64,000 nucleotides of DNA from Methylobacterium sp. NEAU K (GTDB lineage: Bacteria > Pseudomonadota > Alphaproteobacteria > Rhizobiales > Beijerinckiaceae), in NCBI RefSeq assembly GCF_030700285.1, contig NZ_JAUYZJ010000011.1:1-64000 (forward strand), in the 5' to 3' direction. Each line of letters begins with the position of its first letter. The stretch's first letter is position 1. A program made the position numbers and the translations under genes. The notes beneath the pieces were generated by a model, which saw nothing but the letters and a program-made list of their open reading frames with translations, was not told the DNA's origin and did no database searches. Positions 48,244 to 57,622 of the stretch are shown piece by piece.

Positions 48244-49566
48244 ATGGAAACCCATATCGACCTGTGGTTCGCCGCGAGCATCGTGGTGATCTCGCTGCTG
48301 CTCTCGGCCTTCTTCGCGGGGGCGGAGACCGCCTTCACGGCCGCCTCGCGGGCGCGGATGCACGCCCTCGAACAGGCGGGCGACCCGCGGGCGGCGATCG
48401 TCAACCGCATCCTGGCGATCCGCGAGCGCTTCATCGGCGCGATGCTGATCGGCTACAACATCGTGGCGATCGGCGCCTCAGCCTTTACCACCAGCGTGCT
48501 CACTGCCCTGTTCGGCAAGAGCGGCGTGATCTACGCGACGGTGGGGATGTCGGTGCTGGTCATCGTCTTCGCCGAGGTGCTGCCGAAGACGCTGGCCATC
48601 TCCAAGCCCGACAAGGCGGCGCTGCTCACGGCCCGGCCGGTGGCCTTCGCGGTGGCGATCATGGGGCCGGCGGCGATCGCCATCGAGCACCTCGTGCGGT
48701 TGATGCTGAAGCCGTTCGGGATCACCATCGGCGAGAACCAGTCCTTCCTCAGCGCCGCGGAGGAGCTGCGCGGGCAGGTGGCGCTGATGCACCGGGAGGG
48801 CGGGGTCGCCAAGGCCGAGCGCGACATGCTCGGCGGCCTCCTCGACCTGTCGAACCTGACGGTCTCCGACGTGATGGTCCATCGCACCAAGATGCGGGCG
48901 ATCGACGCCGACCAGGCTTCCGAGGACATCGTCCGGGCGGTGCTGGCCTCACCCTACACCCGGATGCCCCTGTGGCGCGGCACGCCCGAGAACATCGTCG
49001 GCGTGCTCCACGCCAAGGACCTGCTCCGGGCGCTCGACGCCGCGGGCGGCGATGCCTCGGGGCTCAAGGTCGAGGCGCTGGCCCTGGAGACGTGGTTCGT
49101 GCCGGGAACGACCGCGCTGCGCGCCCAGCTCAAGGCCTTCCTCACCAAGAAGACCCACTTCGCGCTCGTGGTCGACGAATACGGCGAGGTGATGGGCCTC
49201 GTGACCCTGGAGGACATCCTGGAGGAGATCGTCGGCGAGATCGCCGACGAGCACGACGTCACCGTCTCCGGGGTTCGCCCTCAGGGCGACGGCTCGGTCA
49301 ATGTCGACGGCGGCGTGCCGATCCGCGACCTCAACCGGGCGATGGACTGGAAGCTGCCCGACGACGAGGCCACCACCATCGCGGGCCTCGTCATCCACGA
49401 GGCCCGGACCATCCCCGACCAGGGGACGGCCTTCAATTTCCACGGCTTCCGCTTCCAGGTGATCCGGAAGGCCAAGAACCGGATCACGACCCTGCGGATC
49501 ACGCCGCTGACCCCGACGGGGATCCAGGCGACCGCGCAGGTGGAGGCGCAGCGCGGCGCGGTGTGA
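48244..49566 (+). CDS. CorC/HlyC-family ion transporter (CNNM + CBS domains)
   Basis: Inner-membrane protein linked to Mg2+/Co2+ efflux. It is 440 residues. The N-terminal CNNM domain has about four helices (SAFFAGAETAFTAASRAR, ERFIGAMLIGYNIVAIGAS, EVLPKTLAISKPD). A CBS pair follows (VMVHRTKMRAID; FALVVDEYGEVMGLVTLEDIL) and then a CorC_HlyC domain (GVPIRDLNRAMDW; AGLVIHEARTIP). All domains are intact. The start is ATG 48244, 60 bp after the upstream exported protein. Confidence 0.93.
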   Translation: METHIDLWFAASIVVISLLLSAFFAGAETAFTAASRARMHALEQAGDPRAAIVNRILAIRERFIGAMLIGYNIVAIGASAFTTSVLTALFGKSGVIYATVGMSVLVIVFAEVLPKTLAISKPDKAALLTARPVAFAVAIMGPAAIAIEHLVRLMLKPFGITIGENQSFLSAAEELRGQVALMHREGGVAKAERDMLGGLLDLSNLTVSDVMVHRTKMRAIDADQASEDIVRAVLASPYTRMPLWRGTPENIVGVLHAKDLLRALDAAGGDASGLKVEALALETWFVPGTTALRAQLKAFLTKKTHFALVVDEYGEVMGLVTLEDILEEIVGEIADEHDVTVSGVRPQGDGSVNVDGGVPIRDLNRAMDWKLPDDEATTIAGLVIHEARTIPDQGTAFNFHGFRFQVIRKAKNRITTLRITPLTPTGIQATAQVEAQRGAV

Positions 49567-49589
49567 CCGCCCTGCGCCGGGCAGCGGTA

Positions 49590-50978
49590 TCAGCCCGGCA
49601 TCGGCTCCAGCCCCTCGGCGCGGATCCAGTCGCGGGTGCGGTCGAGGGCCCGGCCCAGGCGGTCGAACAGCGCGTCGATCTCGTCGGGCGTGATGATCAG
49701 CGGCGGGCAGACGGCGACGCGGTCGCCGGCCAGCGCGCGCACGATCAGCCCTTCACCCTGCGCGAAGGCGACGCAGCGCGCACCCACCCCCGCCTTCGGG
49801 TCGTACTGGCGCTTGGACCCCTTGTCGGCGACGATCTCCAGGCCGCCGATCAGCCCGATACCCCCGGCCTCGCCGACGATGGCGTGGTCGGCCAGCGCCG
49901 CGAGCCGGCGCTGGAAGTGCGGCGCCTTCTCGGCCGCGCCCTCGATCACCCGGTCGCGCCGGTAGATCTCGATCGCCTTCAGTGCCACCGCGCAGGCCAC
50001 CGGATGGCCGGAATAGGTGGTTCCGTGGCCGAAGGTGCCGATCTTCTCGCTCTGGCCGACCAGGGCCTCGTAGAGCGGTTCGTCAATGCTCACGCCGCCC
50101 AGCGGCATGTAGGCCGAGGTCAGGGCCTTGGCGAAGGAGATCGAGTCGGGTCGGATCCCCAGGGCCTCGCTGCCGAACCAAGTGCCGAGCCGGCCGAAGC
50201 CGCAGATCACCTCGTCGGCGATGAGCCGGACCTCGTATTGCGCCAGCACCGGCTGGATGGCCGCGAAGTAGCCCCGCGGCGGCACGATCGCCCCGCCCGC
50301 CCCCATCACCGGCTCGGCGATGAAGGCGGCCACGGTCTCGGGCCCCTCGCGCAGGATCGTCGCCTTAAGCTCGGCGGCGAGCCGCGCCGAATAGGCCTCC
50401 TCGGTCTCCCCCGACTCGGCGCCCCGGTAGTGGTGGGGGCAGGAAACGTGCAGGAAGCCCGGCAGCGGCAGGTCCCAGTCGGCGTGGTTCGCCGCGAGGC
50501 CGGTCAACGAGGCGCTCGCCACCGTGACGCCGTGATAGCCCTTCTGCCGGGCGATGATCTTCTTCTTATTCCGGCGCCCGAGGGCGTTGTTGTAGTACCA
50601 GGTGAGCTTCACCTGGGTGTCGTTGGCCTCGGACCCCGACGAGGTGAAGAAGATCTTCGAGGTCGGGACCGGCATCAGCTCCTTCAGGGTCTCGGCGAGT
50701 TCGATCGCGGGATCGTGGCTGCGGCCGGAGAACAGGTGGGTGAACGGCAGGCGGCCCATCTGGGCCTGGGCCGCCTCGACGAGTTCCGCGTTCGAGTAGC
50801 CCAACGCCGTGCACCACAGCCCGGACATGCCCTCGATATACGGGCGGCCCTCCGTGTCGTAGACGTGCACACCCGCGCCGCGCTCCAGCACCAGCGGGCC
50901 GGTGTGCCGGTGCGTCGACAGGTTGGTGTAGGGGTGAAGCAGTGTTTCGACGTCGCGGGTCGCGAGATTCGAGAGCAT
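49590..50978 (-). CDS. Class III omega-aminotransferase (PLP-dependent)
   Basis: Pyridoxal-phosphate enzyme transferring amino groups between an amine or omega-amino acid and an alpha-keto acid. It is 462 residues from ATG 50978; ATG 50996 is also in frame. Motifs are TSSGSEANDTQVK (phosphate-binding), RQKGYHGVTVASAS, the Asp in LIADEVICGFGRLG, and the Schiff-base Lys in SFAKALTSAYMPLGG. TFGHGTTYSGHP follows. The closest group is the beta-alanine/taurine/putrescine-pyruvate type; substrate choice is not visible. Confidence 0.93.
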   Translation of the reverse strand: MLSNLATRDVETLLHPYTNLSTHRHTGPLVLERGAGVHVYDTEGRPYIEGMSGLWCTALGYSNAELVEAAQAQMGRLPFTHLFSGRSHDPAIELAETLKELMPVPTSKIFFTSSGSEANDTQVKLTWYYNNALGRRNKKKIIARQKGYHGVTVASASLTGLAANHADWDLPLPGFLHVSCPHHYRGAESGETEEAYSARLAAELKATILREGPETVAAFIAEPVMGAGGAIVPPRGYFAAIQPVLAQYEVRLIADEVICGFGRLGTWFGSEALGIRPDSISFAKALTSAYMPLGGVSIDEPLYEALVGQSEKIGTFGHGTTYSGHPVACAVALKAIEIYRRDRVIEGAAEKAPHFQRRLAALADHAIVGEAGGIGLIGGLEIVADKGSKRQYDPKAGVGARCVAFAQGEGLIVRALAGDRVAVCPPLIITPDEIDALFDRLGRALDRTRDWIRAEGLEPMPG

Positions 50979-51129
50979 CGTTCGCACCGTCCTCATCCCA
51001 AAAGGTCCGCCGCCACACTACCGACCCGATGCCCGTGCAGGTAGTCCCGTGGACCGGCGCACGGCCGCTGCCGGACGCATGACCTACGTACAAGTGCCCC
51101 ACGCGACTGCCCGACGCGACGCCCGATCC

Positions 51130-51666
51130 ATGCTCAATCCCGAAGCCATCGTCGCCCACCCCGCCCCCGGGCGCGTCTGCGGCGCCTGCACCCTCTGCTG
51201 CAAGGTCTACGACGTGCCGGCCGTCGCGAGCGTCGCGGGCCAGTGGTGCCGCCACACGAAGGCCGGCCAGGGCTGCGCGATCCACGGCAGCCGACCCGAT
51301 CATTGCCGGGCGTTCCACTGCCTGTGGATGACGGAAGCCTGGCTCGGGCCGGAATGGAAGCCGGACCGCGCCAAGATGGTGCTCACCCTGGACCCGGTCT
51401 CGCGCAACATGAACGTGCAGGTCGATCCCGGCCAGGCGAATGTCTGGCGCCGGGAGCCCTATTACGGGCAGCTCAAGCGCTGGGCGGCGGCCTCGGTGCC
51501 GCTGCGGCGCCACGTGCTCGTGCACGTCAACAAGACCACCACGGTGGTCCTGCCCGACCGCGACGTCAGCCTCGGGGTGGTCGGGCCGGACGAGCGGATC
51601 GTCGCGCGCGACCGGATGACCCCGCAGGGTCCGAGTTTCGACGTGCAGAAGGTCCCGGCCGCCTAG
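51130..51666 (+). CDS. YkgJ-like cysteine-cluster protein
   Basis: A 178-residue protein with a CxxCxxCC-type cluster (GRVCGACTLCCKV), further Cys (GQWCRH, GCAIHG) and the HCRAFHC element typical of the YkgJ/CxxCxxCC zinc/iron chelatase-like family. ATG 51130 is chosen; earlier in-frame starts add unrelated residues. It probably binds a metal or Fe-S centre; its role is unknown. Glutathione peroxidase follows 61 bp downstream on the same strand. Confidence 0.85.
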   Translation: MLNPEAIVAHPAPGRVCGACTLCCKVYDVPAVASVAGQWCRHTKAGQGCAIHGSRPDHCRAFHCLWMTEAWLGPEWKPDRAKMVLTLDPVSRNMNVQVDPGQANVWRREPYYGQLKRWAAASVPLRRHVLVHVNKTTTVVLPDRDVSLGVVGPDERIVARDRMTPQGPSFDVQKVPAA

Positions 51667-51727
51667 AGCCGCATGCGGCACGTTTCGGGATCTTGCGGAG
51701 ACCGCCGGTTTGCCTGACTGTTCGGGC

Positions 51728-52222
51728 ATGATGACGGTCCACGACTTCACCGTTACCGCGGCGGACGGGAGCCCCTACGCGCTGGCCCGGCATCGCGGCG
51801 AGGTGCTGCTCATCGTCAACACGGCTTCACGCTGCGGCTTCACCCCGCAATACGAGGGGCTGGAGGCACTCTGGCGCCGCCACCGGGCTGCGGGTCTCAC
51901 GGTCCTGGGCTTTCCCTGCAATCAGTTCGGCGCGCAGGAGCCAGGAGATGCCGCGGAGATCGCCCGCTTCTGCACCCTGACCTACGACGTCAGTTTCCCC
52001 GTACTCGGCAAGGTCGCGGTGAACGGATCCGGGGCCGAGCCGCTCTTCGACCATCTGAAACGAGCCTGCTCGGGCCTGTTCGGCACCCGGGCGGTCAAGT
52101 GGAACTTCACCAAGTTCCTCGTCGGCCGGAACGGCCGGGTCATCGGCCGCTTCGCGCCCACGGCCAAGCCGGCCTCCCTGGAGGCGCAGGTGCGGACCGC
52201 CCTGGCCGAACCGGCCCCCTGA
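51728..52222 (+). CDS. Glutathione peroxidase (cysteine type)
   Basis: Thiol peroxidase that reduces hydroperoxides. It is 164 residues. The catalytic tetrad is Cys36 (NTASRCGFTPQY), Gln in LGFPCNQFGAQEP, Trp in AVKWNFTKFLV, and the nearby Asn. A second Cys in GFPCNQ matches the family pattern. Two consecutive ATGs (51728 and 51731) make the start ambiguous by one residue. No signal peptide is present. Confidence 0.94.
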   Translation: MMTVHDFTVTAADGSPYALARHRGEVLLIVNTASRCGFTPQYEGLEALWRRHRAAGLTVLGFPCNQFGAQEPGDAAEIARFCTLTYDVSFPVLGKVAVNGSGAEPLFDHLKRACSGLFGTRAVKWNFTKFLVGRNGRVIGRFAPTAKPASLEAQVRTALAEPAP

Positions 52223-52694
52223 CCCGGCGGAGCCTCAGACCCGGTCGAGATCGGCCTCCGCAGGGCAGGGCGCGCCGCCGCGCCGGCCGGCCCCGGTTCC
52301 GCCTCCACAGCAGGGCCCGCCGGGGCGCGATCCGCGAGGGCCGCATCGCGTCGCGCAGGGTCCCGACCGGGACCGGGCTTCCGCGATCTTCCGCAGGGTC
52401 GGGTCCGGAGCGCCCCCGACCAAGGCCCGGCGCTCCAGAGCCGGAAGCGCCTAGCGCATGCCCTCGTCGTCAGAAGTCTGTTCACGCGCGATGTGGGTGG
52501 CGAGCCCGACTTCGAAGCGGCCCGAATGACGGGGATCGGCGTTCATCGCCGGTCCGAACACCGGAATACTGGACCCTTGCGTCGATCTCCGCCGGATGTC
52601 GGCCGGCTGTGATGCGTCGCGGAATCGAGTCCGGGCCTGTCGCGCCCGTGCATCTGTGCCGCCGGCCCGCCCCGAACGGGCTGCGCCGACCGGC
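52223..52694. other. Intergenic region, no supported gene
   Basis: It lies between convergent glutathione peroxidase and the ATP12 gene. A 31-codon frame on the minus strand (starting near 52545) has a plausible composition but no convincing ribosome-binding site. No terminator was recognised by eye. Confidence 0.4.
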
Positions 52695-53483
52695 TCAGAC
52701 GCTGGCGATGAGATCGGCCGCGGCCTCGAATTCCGCGCGGCGCGCCTCGATCCGGGCCTCGGCCTCGGCGTCGCGGCCCCAGATTGCGGCCTGATAGGTT
52801 TCGTCCACATGGGCCGCTTCCCAGGCCTGCGCCGGGGTGAGGCGGCCCCGCAGCACCGCGAGGGCGATCAGCAGCGAGCCGGTGAGGGTGGTGAGCGTGT
52901 GCAGGCCGGCGAGCCGGAACGGGTCCTCGACCGCCGCCACCGCTCCGGAAAGCGCCCGCACGGTGTCGAACGGCTGCTCGACATGCATCACGCCCTCGCT
53001 GAGGATCACACGGGCGCCGAACGCGTCCCGCGCCCAATCGAGGATCGGATCCCAGGCGGCGGCCTGCGCCGCCACCAGCCGGTCCGGCTCGCCCGCCCGA
53101 TAAGCGAGGAGGTCGGTGCCGGCATAGGCGCAGAGATCGGCCACGACGGCGGCGTGCCGAGGCGCGACGCCGTCGATGGCGGTGTTGGCGAGCCGGGTCA
53201 GCGGCATCCCGGCCGGATCGATCACCGTGTCCTGGGCAGCCCACTCGGCCGCGATCTTCTCGGCCAGGGCCCGCGTCGGCAGCCGCAGCGGGTTGCGGGC
53301 CGGCGTGTTGGCCGGCCGGCCGTCGAGGGTCAGCCGGAAGCCGCCCGCGTCCTCGGAGAAGCTGGCCGCCTCGTAAAACCGCCGGGGAAGGGCGGGCTTG
53401 GAATGGCCGCGGGCCGCCCGCACCGGGTCGGGCCGTTCGTCGCCGCCCGGTTCGCCGAGCCAGTCTGTCGTCACGTCGCTCAT
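52695..53483 (-). CDS. ATP12-family F1-ATPase assembly chaperone
   Basis: A 262-residue member of the ATP12 family, which assists assembly of F1 alpha subunits in mitochondria and alphaproteobacteria. Signatures are FYEAASFSEDAGGFRLTLDGRP, LPTRALAEKIAAEWAAQ, MPLTRLANTAIDG and HVDETYQAAIWGRD. Start ATG 53483. It is co-directional with the HAD phosphatase upstream (about 150 bp gap). Confidence 0.92.
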   Translation of the reverse strand: MSDVTTDWLGEPGGDERPDPVRAARGHSKPALPRRFYEAASFSEDAGGFRLTLDGRPANTPARNPLRLPTRALAEKIAAEWAAQDTVIDPAGMPLTRLANTAIDGVAPRHAAVVADLCAYAGTDLLAYRAGEPDRLVAAQAAAWDPILDWARDAFGARVILSEGVMHVEQPFDTVRALSGAVAAVEDPFRLAGLHTLTTLTGSLLIALAVLRGRLTPAQAWEAAHVDETYQAAIWGRDAEAEARIEARRAEFEAAADLIASV

Positions 53484-53632
53484 GGATCCGAGATAGGGGC
53501 TTCCGGGCTCGCGCGCGAGCCTCTCGGAGTACGCGCCGCCGACGTGGAGACCGGTTCGGCACAGGCGGGCGCGTCACATCACGGCGCTGGAGCCGTGCAC
53601 GCTCGCAGCGCGATCGCGCACGGCCCCGGGTG

Positions 53633-54298
53633 TCAGGCGGATGCGTCCGCGCCGCCCGAGAACAGGCCCTCCAGCGCGCCGGCGCTCGAGACCACCGTGA
53701 CGGCCCCGGCCCCGTACAGGGCGCCGGGCGGGTGGTAGCCCCAGGCGACCCCCACGGAAACGGCGCCGGCCGACACGCCCATGGCGATGTCGAAGGTCGT
53801 GTCGCCGACCATCACGGTGGCGTCGGGGGGGCAGCCGGCCTCGTCCATCGCCTGCAGCAGCATGGTCGGGTCGGGCTTGGACGGCGCGTCGTCCGCGCTC
53901 TGCGTGGTTGCGAACCAATCCGTCCAGCCGTGATGCGCGATCAGCCGGTCGACGCCGCGCCTGGACTTGCCGGTGGCGAGGCCGATCAGCACGTCCTCCC
54001 GGGCATGGAGCCTCGCCAGGAGGTCGGCCATCCCGGGAAACAGGGGCTCCTCGTAGGCGGGATCGAGGCGCAGGCGGTTGTAGGCCTGCTTGTAGCTCTC
54101 CGAGAGTTCCGCGATCGGCCCGTCCTCGCCGACGAGGCGGCGGAACGCCTGCGGCAGCGACAGCCCCACCACCGAGAGGGCTTCGCGCCGGCCCGGGGCC
54201 GGCAGGCCGTTCTCGGCGAACGCCAGCCCCTGGGCCGCGACGATCAGGTGCTGGCTGTCGACCAGGGTACCGTCGACGTCGAAGACGATGAGCTTCAT
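53633..54298 (-). CDS. HAD-superfamily phosphatase (HAD-IA)
   Basis: A 221-residue hydrolase. The nucleophile motif is IVFDVDGTLVDS, motif II is LIGLATGKS, the Lys is in KPDPTML, and the acidic motif is VMVGDTTFDIAMG. A helical cap lies between them. It resembles phosphoglycolate-phosphatase-like proteins; such HADs often precede ATP12 in alphaproteobacteria, as here. The substrate is not certain. Confidence 0.92.
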   Translation of the reverse strand: MKLIVFDVDGTLVDSQHLIVAAQGLAFAENGLPAPGRREALSVVGLSLPQAFRRLVGEDGPIAELSESYKQAYNRLRLDPAYEEPLFPGMADLLARLHAREDVLIGLATGKSRRGVDRLIAHHGWTDWFATTQSADDAPSKPDPTMLLQAMDEAGCPPDATVMVGDTTFDIAMGVSAGAVSVGVAWGYHPPGALYGAGAVTVVSSAGALEGLFSGGADASA

Positions 54299-54350
54299 CG
54301 TCCGCGGCGGGCCGGCCGTAGCCCCGGGACGCCGGGCGCGCCGCGGCCGG

Positions 54351-54728
54351 TCACGGCTTCCGGCCCGGTTGCGCCGGCTGGCCAGGGGCGTTCGGCTGCG
54401 CCGGCTGGCCGCGCGTGCGCTCGTAGCCGAGTCTGCAGCGGATCAGGAATCGGCGGCGCTTGCCGCCGCGCAGGCCGCGTTGGTGCGAGGCGCGATTGCA
54501 GGCCGCGTAGGATCGCCGGCGGCGCTCGGCCCGGGCACTCGAGGCCGGGCGCGGGGCTGCCTGCGCCGGGGGCGTGGCCTGGACGGGCGTCGCCGCCGGC
54601 TGCGGCGCGTCGGTCGGCGGGGGCGCGTTGGCCGGCACCATGGGCTTGGCCGCCTCGCCCGGCGCCGCGTGCGCGGTCGGCGCGACGAGGCACAGGGCGG
54701 CGAGGCAGGCCAGCATCGCGAGCTTCAT
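54351..54728 (-). CDS. Exported PsiF-like protein
   Basis: A 125-residue secreted protein. The signal peptide (KLAMLACLAALCLVAPTAHA) is cleaved after AHA. A Pro/Ala-rich spacer follows, then one PsiF-type repeat: YAACNRASHQRGLRGG with RRRFLIRCR, matching the CN...GL.G..R..F...C pattern. PsiF proteins are phosphate-starvation inducible in enterics; the role is unknown. A Pro/Gln-rich tail ends the protein. No Pho box was recognised. Confidence 0.8.
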   Translation of the reverse strand: MKLAMLACLAALCLVAPTAHAAPGEAAKPMVPANAPPPTDAPQPAATPVQATPPAQAAPRPASSARAERRRRSYAACNRASHQRGLRGGKRRRFLIRCRLGYERTRGQPAQPNAPGQPAQPGRKP

Positions 54729-54961
54729 GCGTCAGGGTCTCGAACCGCCGGAAATGAGCCCCGCGACGGATCGGCGGGGCGCGGGGCAGCATATGAGGCA
54801 CAGCGACCGATTGCCAAGGCATGCCGGACGCGAGGCCCGCGGATCGTGGAGTCGCTCCACCGAGGATAGCGCGCCTCCGATGCGGTATGCGTCGCGGGGC
54901 GCGACGCTGCCGATGCCATCTGCCGCAGCGTAAGGCCCGGCGCCGGGCGCCGCTCGGGCAC

Positions 54962-56353
54962 TCAGGATTCCGGCGCCTCCACGATCGGGTCGTAACGCGA
55001 GGCCTCGAAGCCCAGGAGGTTCCAGCTCTGGGCCATGTGCGGCGGCAGCGGCGCGCTCACGTCCACGGGCTTGCCGGTGCGCGGGTGCGGGATGACGATC
55101 CGGCGGGCGAGCAGGTGCAGGCGGTTCTGGATGCCGCCGGGCAGCTCCCAGTTCTCCACGGAGAAGTATTTCGGGTCACCGACGATCGGGTGGCCGATAT
55201 GGGCGGCGTGGGCGCGCAGCTGGTGCGTGCGGCCGGTGACCGGCTTGAACGACAGCCAGGACAGCTTCTGCGCAGCCTGATCCACCATCGCGTAGTAGGT
55301 CAGCGCGTGGCTCGCGCCCTCGTCGCCGTGCTTGGCCACGCGCATGCGCGCGTCGGCATCGGTCGGCTCGTCCTTGGCGAGGTAGGTCGAGACGCGCCCC
55401 TGGCGCACCCGCGGCACGCCGGCGGTGAGCGCCCAGTAGATCTTACGCGCCGCGCGCGAGCGGAAGCTCTTGGCCAGCGTCGCGGCCGCCAGGCGGGTCT
55501 TGGCGACGATGAGGCAGCCGGCCGTGTCCTTGTCGAGGCGGTGGACGAGACGCGGTTTCTGGCCGTCCGGCCCGGTGAGCGCCGCGAGCAGCCCGTCGAC
55601 GTGGCGGACCGTGCCCGAACCGCCCTGGACCGCGAGGCCGAACGGCTTGTTCAGCACCATCATGTCCGCGTCCTCGTAGAGGATCAGCGAACGCAGGAAC
55701 TCGGCATCGTCCTGCTCGCGCGCGGCGTTGCGCGGGCGCTCCGAGGGCTGGTCGAGGCGCAGCGGCGGCACGCGCACGTTCATGCCCGGCTCCAGCCGGT
55801 CGTTGGGCTTGGCGCGCTTGCCGTCCACCCGCAATTCGCCCTTGCGGACGATGCTCTGCACCCGGGTGAAGGGCAGGAGCGGGAAGCGGGCGGTGAGGAA
55901 GCGGTCGATGCGCATGCCCGCCTCGTCCGCCTCGACCGTCAGGGTCTGCACGCCGGAGGCGAGGGTCGCGGAGGCGGCGGCGCGCTGCTCGCGCCGGGTC
56001 GGGCCGGCGGGCGGGGCAGGGGGCTCCGGCCGCTTCACCGCGGGCTTCGCGACCGGATGGGCCGCCGGTTTGGCCGGGACCTTGCCGCGTGCGGGTGCAG
56101 CCCCGCTACAGCCCGGTGGGCCGCCCGGGGCGACGCGCGGCTTCGGCTTCGCGGAGGCGGCAGGCTGGGCGGCGCCCTGCGCGGTCCAGGGGTCGCGGGC
56201 GCCAGCATCGTCGCCGCGGTTCCGCGCCGCCCGCTCGGCAGCGTCGCGGGCGCTGGTGCGCGGACCGGTGCGGGCGCGTCCGTCGAACGAGGGCTTGCCA
56301 GGCTGTGGCCTGCGCCCCTTCGGGCCGCCGCGTGGGGGTGGTCGTGTCGTCAT
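54962..56353 (-). CDS. RluC/RluD-type pseudouridine synthase with low-complexity N-terminus
   Basis: Converts uridines in 23S rRNA (or tRNA) to pseudouridine. It is 463 residues from ATG 56353. The first 135 or so are Pro/Ala/Lys/Arg-rich. Next comes an S4-type RNA-binding domain (GMRIDRFLTARFP, VRKGELRVDGKR), then the synthase with catalytic Asp in HRLDKDTAG, TYLAKDEP and TGRTHQLRAHA. The C-terminal part is intact. The substrate site is unknown. Confidence 0.92.
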   Translation of the reverse strand: MTTRPPPRGGPKGRRPQPGKPSFDGRARTGPRTSARDAAERAARNRGDDAGARDPWTAQGAAQPAASAKPKPRVAPGGPPGCSGAAPARGKVPAKPAAHPVAKPAVKRPEPPAPPAGPTRREQRAAASATLASGVQTLTVEADEAGMRIDRFLTARFPLLPFTRVQSIVRKGELRVDGKRAKPNDRLEPGMNVRVPPLRLDQPSERPRNAAREQDDAEFLRSLILYEDADMMVLNKPFGLAVQGGSGTVRHVDGLLAALTGPDGQKPRLVHRLDKDTAGCLIVAKTRLAAATLAKSFRSRAARKIYWALTAGVPRVRQGRVSTYLAKDEPTDADARMRVAKHGDEGASHALTYYAMVDQAAQKLSWLSFKPVTGRTHQLRAHAAHIGHPIVGDPKYFSVENWELPGGIQNRLHLLARRIVIPHPRTGKPVDVSAPLPPHMAQSWNLLGFEASRYDPIVEAPES

Positions 56354-57205
56354 GATTCCGCCGGGCCCCGTCTCCGCTTCGGACGGAGCGTCCGGGCGCA
56401 TGGGCCGCGGCGTCGCGGACGTCCGGACCGATGGGATTGCCCGGCTGTAGCATCGCCCGCGCGCAGCGGCAAAGGCGGACGGGCCGGGGACAACTCGGGG
56501 TTTCCGGACACGGCCGATACGCGGCGGCGACGAGGTCGGTCGCACTGGACTTCAGACCTCTGCACAAGAACGACCTGCGACGGGCACAAGGCTTCCGCGA
56601 GAGAGGCCCTGCACGACAGCTTTCCCATTCCCGTTTCCGCGTCCGAGCGGGCTTGAGACTCAGCCCAGCGCACGCCGTTCCCGCGAACACCGGACGCTGC
56701 CACGCTGTTTGCAGATTACACGAGCGATTTCTCTCTTGCCCGCCATCGCCCCTGACATCCGCATGCCGCGCCGGAGCAGACCGAAGCGATGAGCCGCGCC
56801 GGTGACCACCTCGCAGCGTGTCGATCGGCCGAGCGGCTTGCGATCGTCCTTCGCGCGGAGCCCGCGATGCCGATGGATGGCTCCATCCGGGCGGCGGTGA
56901 CCGCAGCGTCTCGATCGGCTTCGCCGATGGGGCAACGGCTGCGGCGTCGAGATAGCGGCCCAAATGGCCGCTCGGTTGCTGGACCGCCCCGGAATCTGGC
57001 GCGTTTGGAGCTGCTGCGACGCCGGCAATGCTGGATCAGCCAAGATCCCGACACGTGCGGGGGTGTGATTCGAAGGTTCGATTCGGCGCTTCGCCGTTCA
57101 TCCCAAGGTCTCGCTCGAGCCGTGCGATCGTAAGCATCTTTCCGTATTACGCCCCTGAGCCGGCGCTGACGCCACGCGGGATGGACTAACCGGGCAATAA
57201 GATCA
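56354..57205. other. Gene-poor stretch, no supported gene
   Basis: About 850 bp between the pseudouridine synthase start and the hairpin. Several short overlapping frames exist on both strands, but none shows a family motif, a good ribosome-binding site, or consistent composition. It may hold decayed genes, but I cannot name any. Confidence 0.45.
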
Positions 57206-57240
57206 GACTGATGAAAGAGCGTTTTTCTCTTTCATCAGTC
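57206..57240. repeat. Perfect 14-bp inverted repeat (hairpin)
   Basis: GACTGATGAAAGAG (57206-57219), loop CGTTTTT, then CTCTTTCATCAGTC (57227-57240). All 14 pairs match. It starts 29 bp beyond the HigA-like stop. It lacks a T-run after the stem on either strand, so it is not a textbook terminator, although it may still end transcription from the left or right. Confidence 0.8.
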
Positions 57241-57268
57241 CAGCGGACAGCGATGCTGTCACGAAGCC

Positions 57269-57622
57269 CTATGCCGCCGAGCGACGCTGACCGACCGCAG
57301 GCCGAACCTTGCCTGGCTGTGATCCGGACTTGGCTGCGAGCTGGATCTGGACGGTTCGGTCGCGCTCCCGGGCAGCGGCAACATCGAACCGCGTCTGCAT
57401 GTCCATCAAGGCGTCCATGCTGAACCCGAACGTCTTCTCGATCTTGAGGGCCATTTCGGCCGACAGGCTCTGCTTCTCACTCAGGAAATCGGAGAGGGTC
57501 TGCCGTGGGACACCCAGGATGCAAGCGGCGCCCATAATGCTCAGGTTGCGTGGCTCCAAAATCTTGCGGCGGACGAAGCCGCCTGGATGAAATGGCCTTG
57601 CTAATCTGTATCCATCGTCCAT
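57269..57622 (-). CDS. HigA-family antitoxin-like regulator, without recognisable toxin
   Basis: A 117-residue helix-turn-helix protein from ATG 57622, with GGGGG about 6 nt upstream. The HigA signature is HPGGFVRRKILEPRNLSI, then LGVPRQTLSDFLSEKQSLS and IEKTFGFSMDALM. HigA normally represses its own higBA operon and neutralises the HigB mRNA interferase. The DNA just upstream carries only an unidentified 82-codon frame (57849-57601, overlapping by 22 bp) with no HigB motif. A lost toxin or an unrelated partner are both possible. The C-terminal basic tail is unusual. Confidence 0.85.
   Translation of the reverse strand: MDDGYRLARPFHPGGFVRRKILEPRNLSIMGAACILGVPRQTLSDFLSEKQSLSAEMALKIEKTFGFSMDALMDMQTRFDVAAARERDRTVQIQLAAKSGSQPGKVRPAVGQRRSAA

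Noticed and set aside
52451..52545. 31-codon leftward frame
   Set aside because: Too short, without a clear ribosome-binding site or family support.
57206..57240. Hairpin as a rho-independent terminator
   Set aside because: No T-run follows the stem on either strand, so it is listed only as a repeat.
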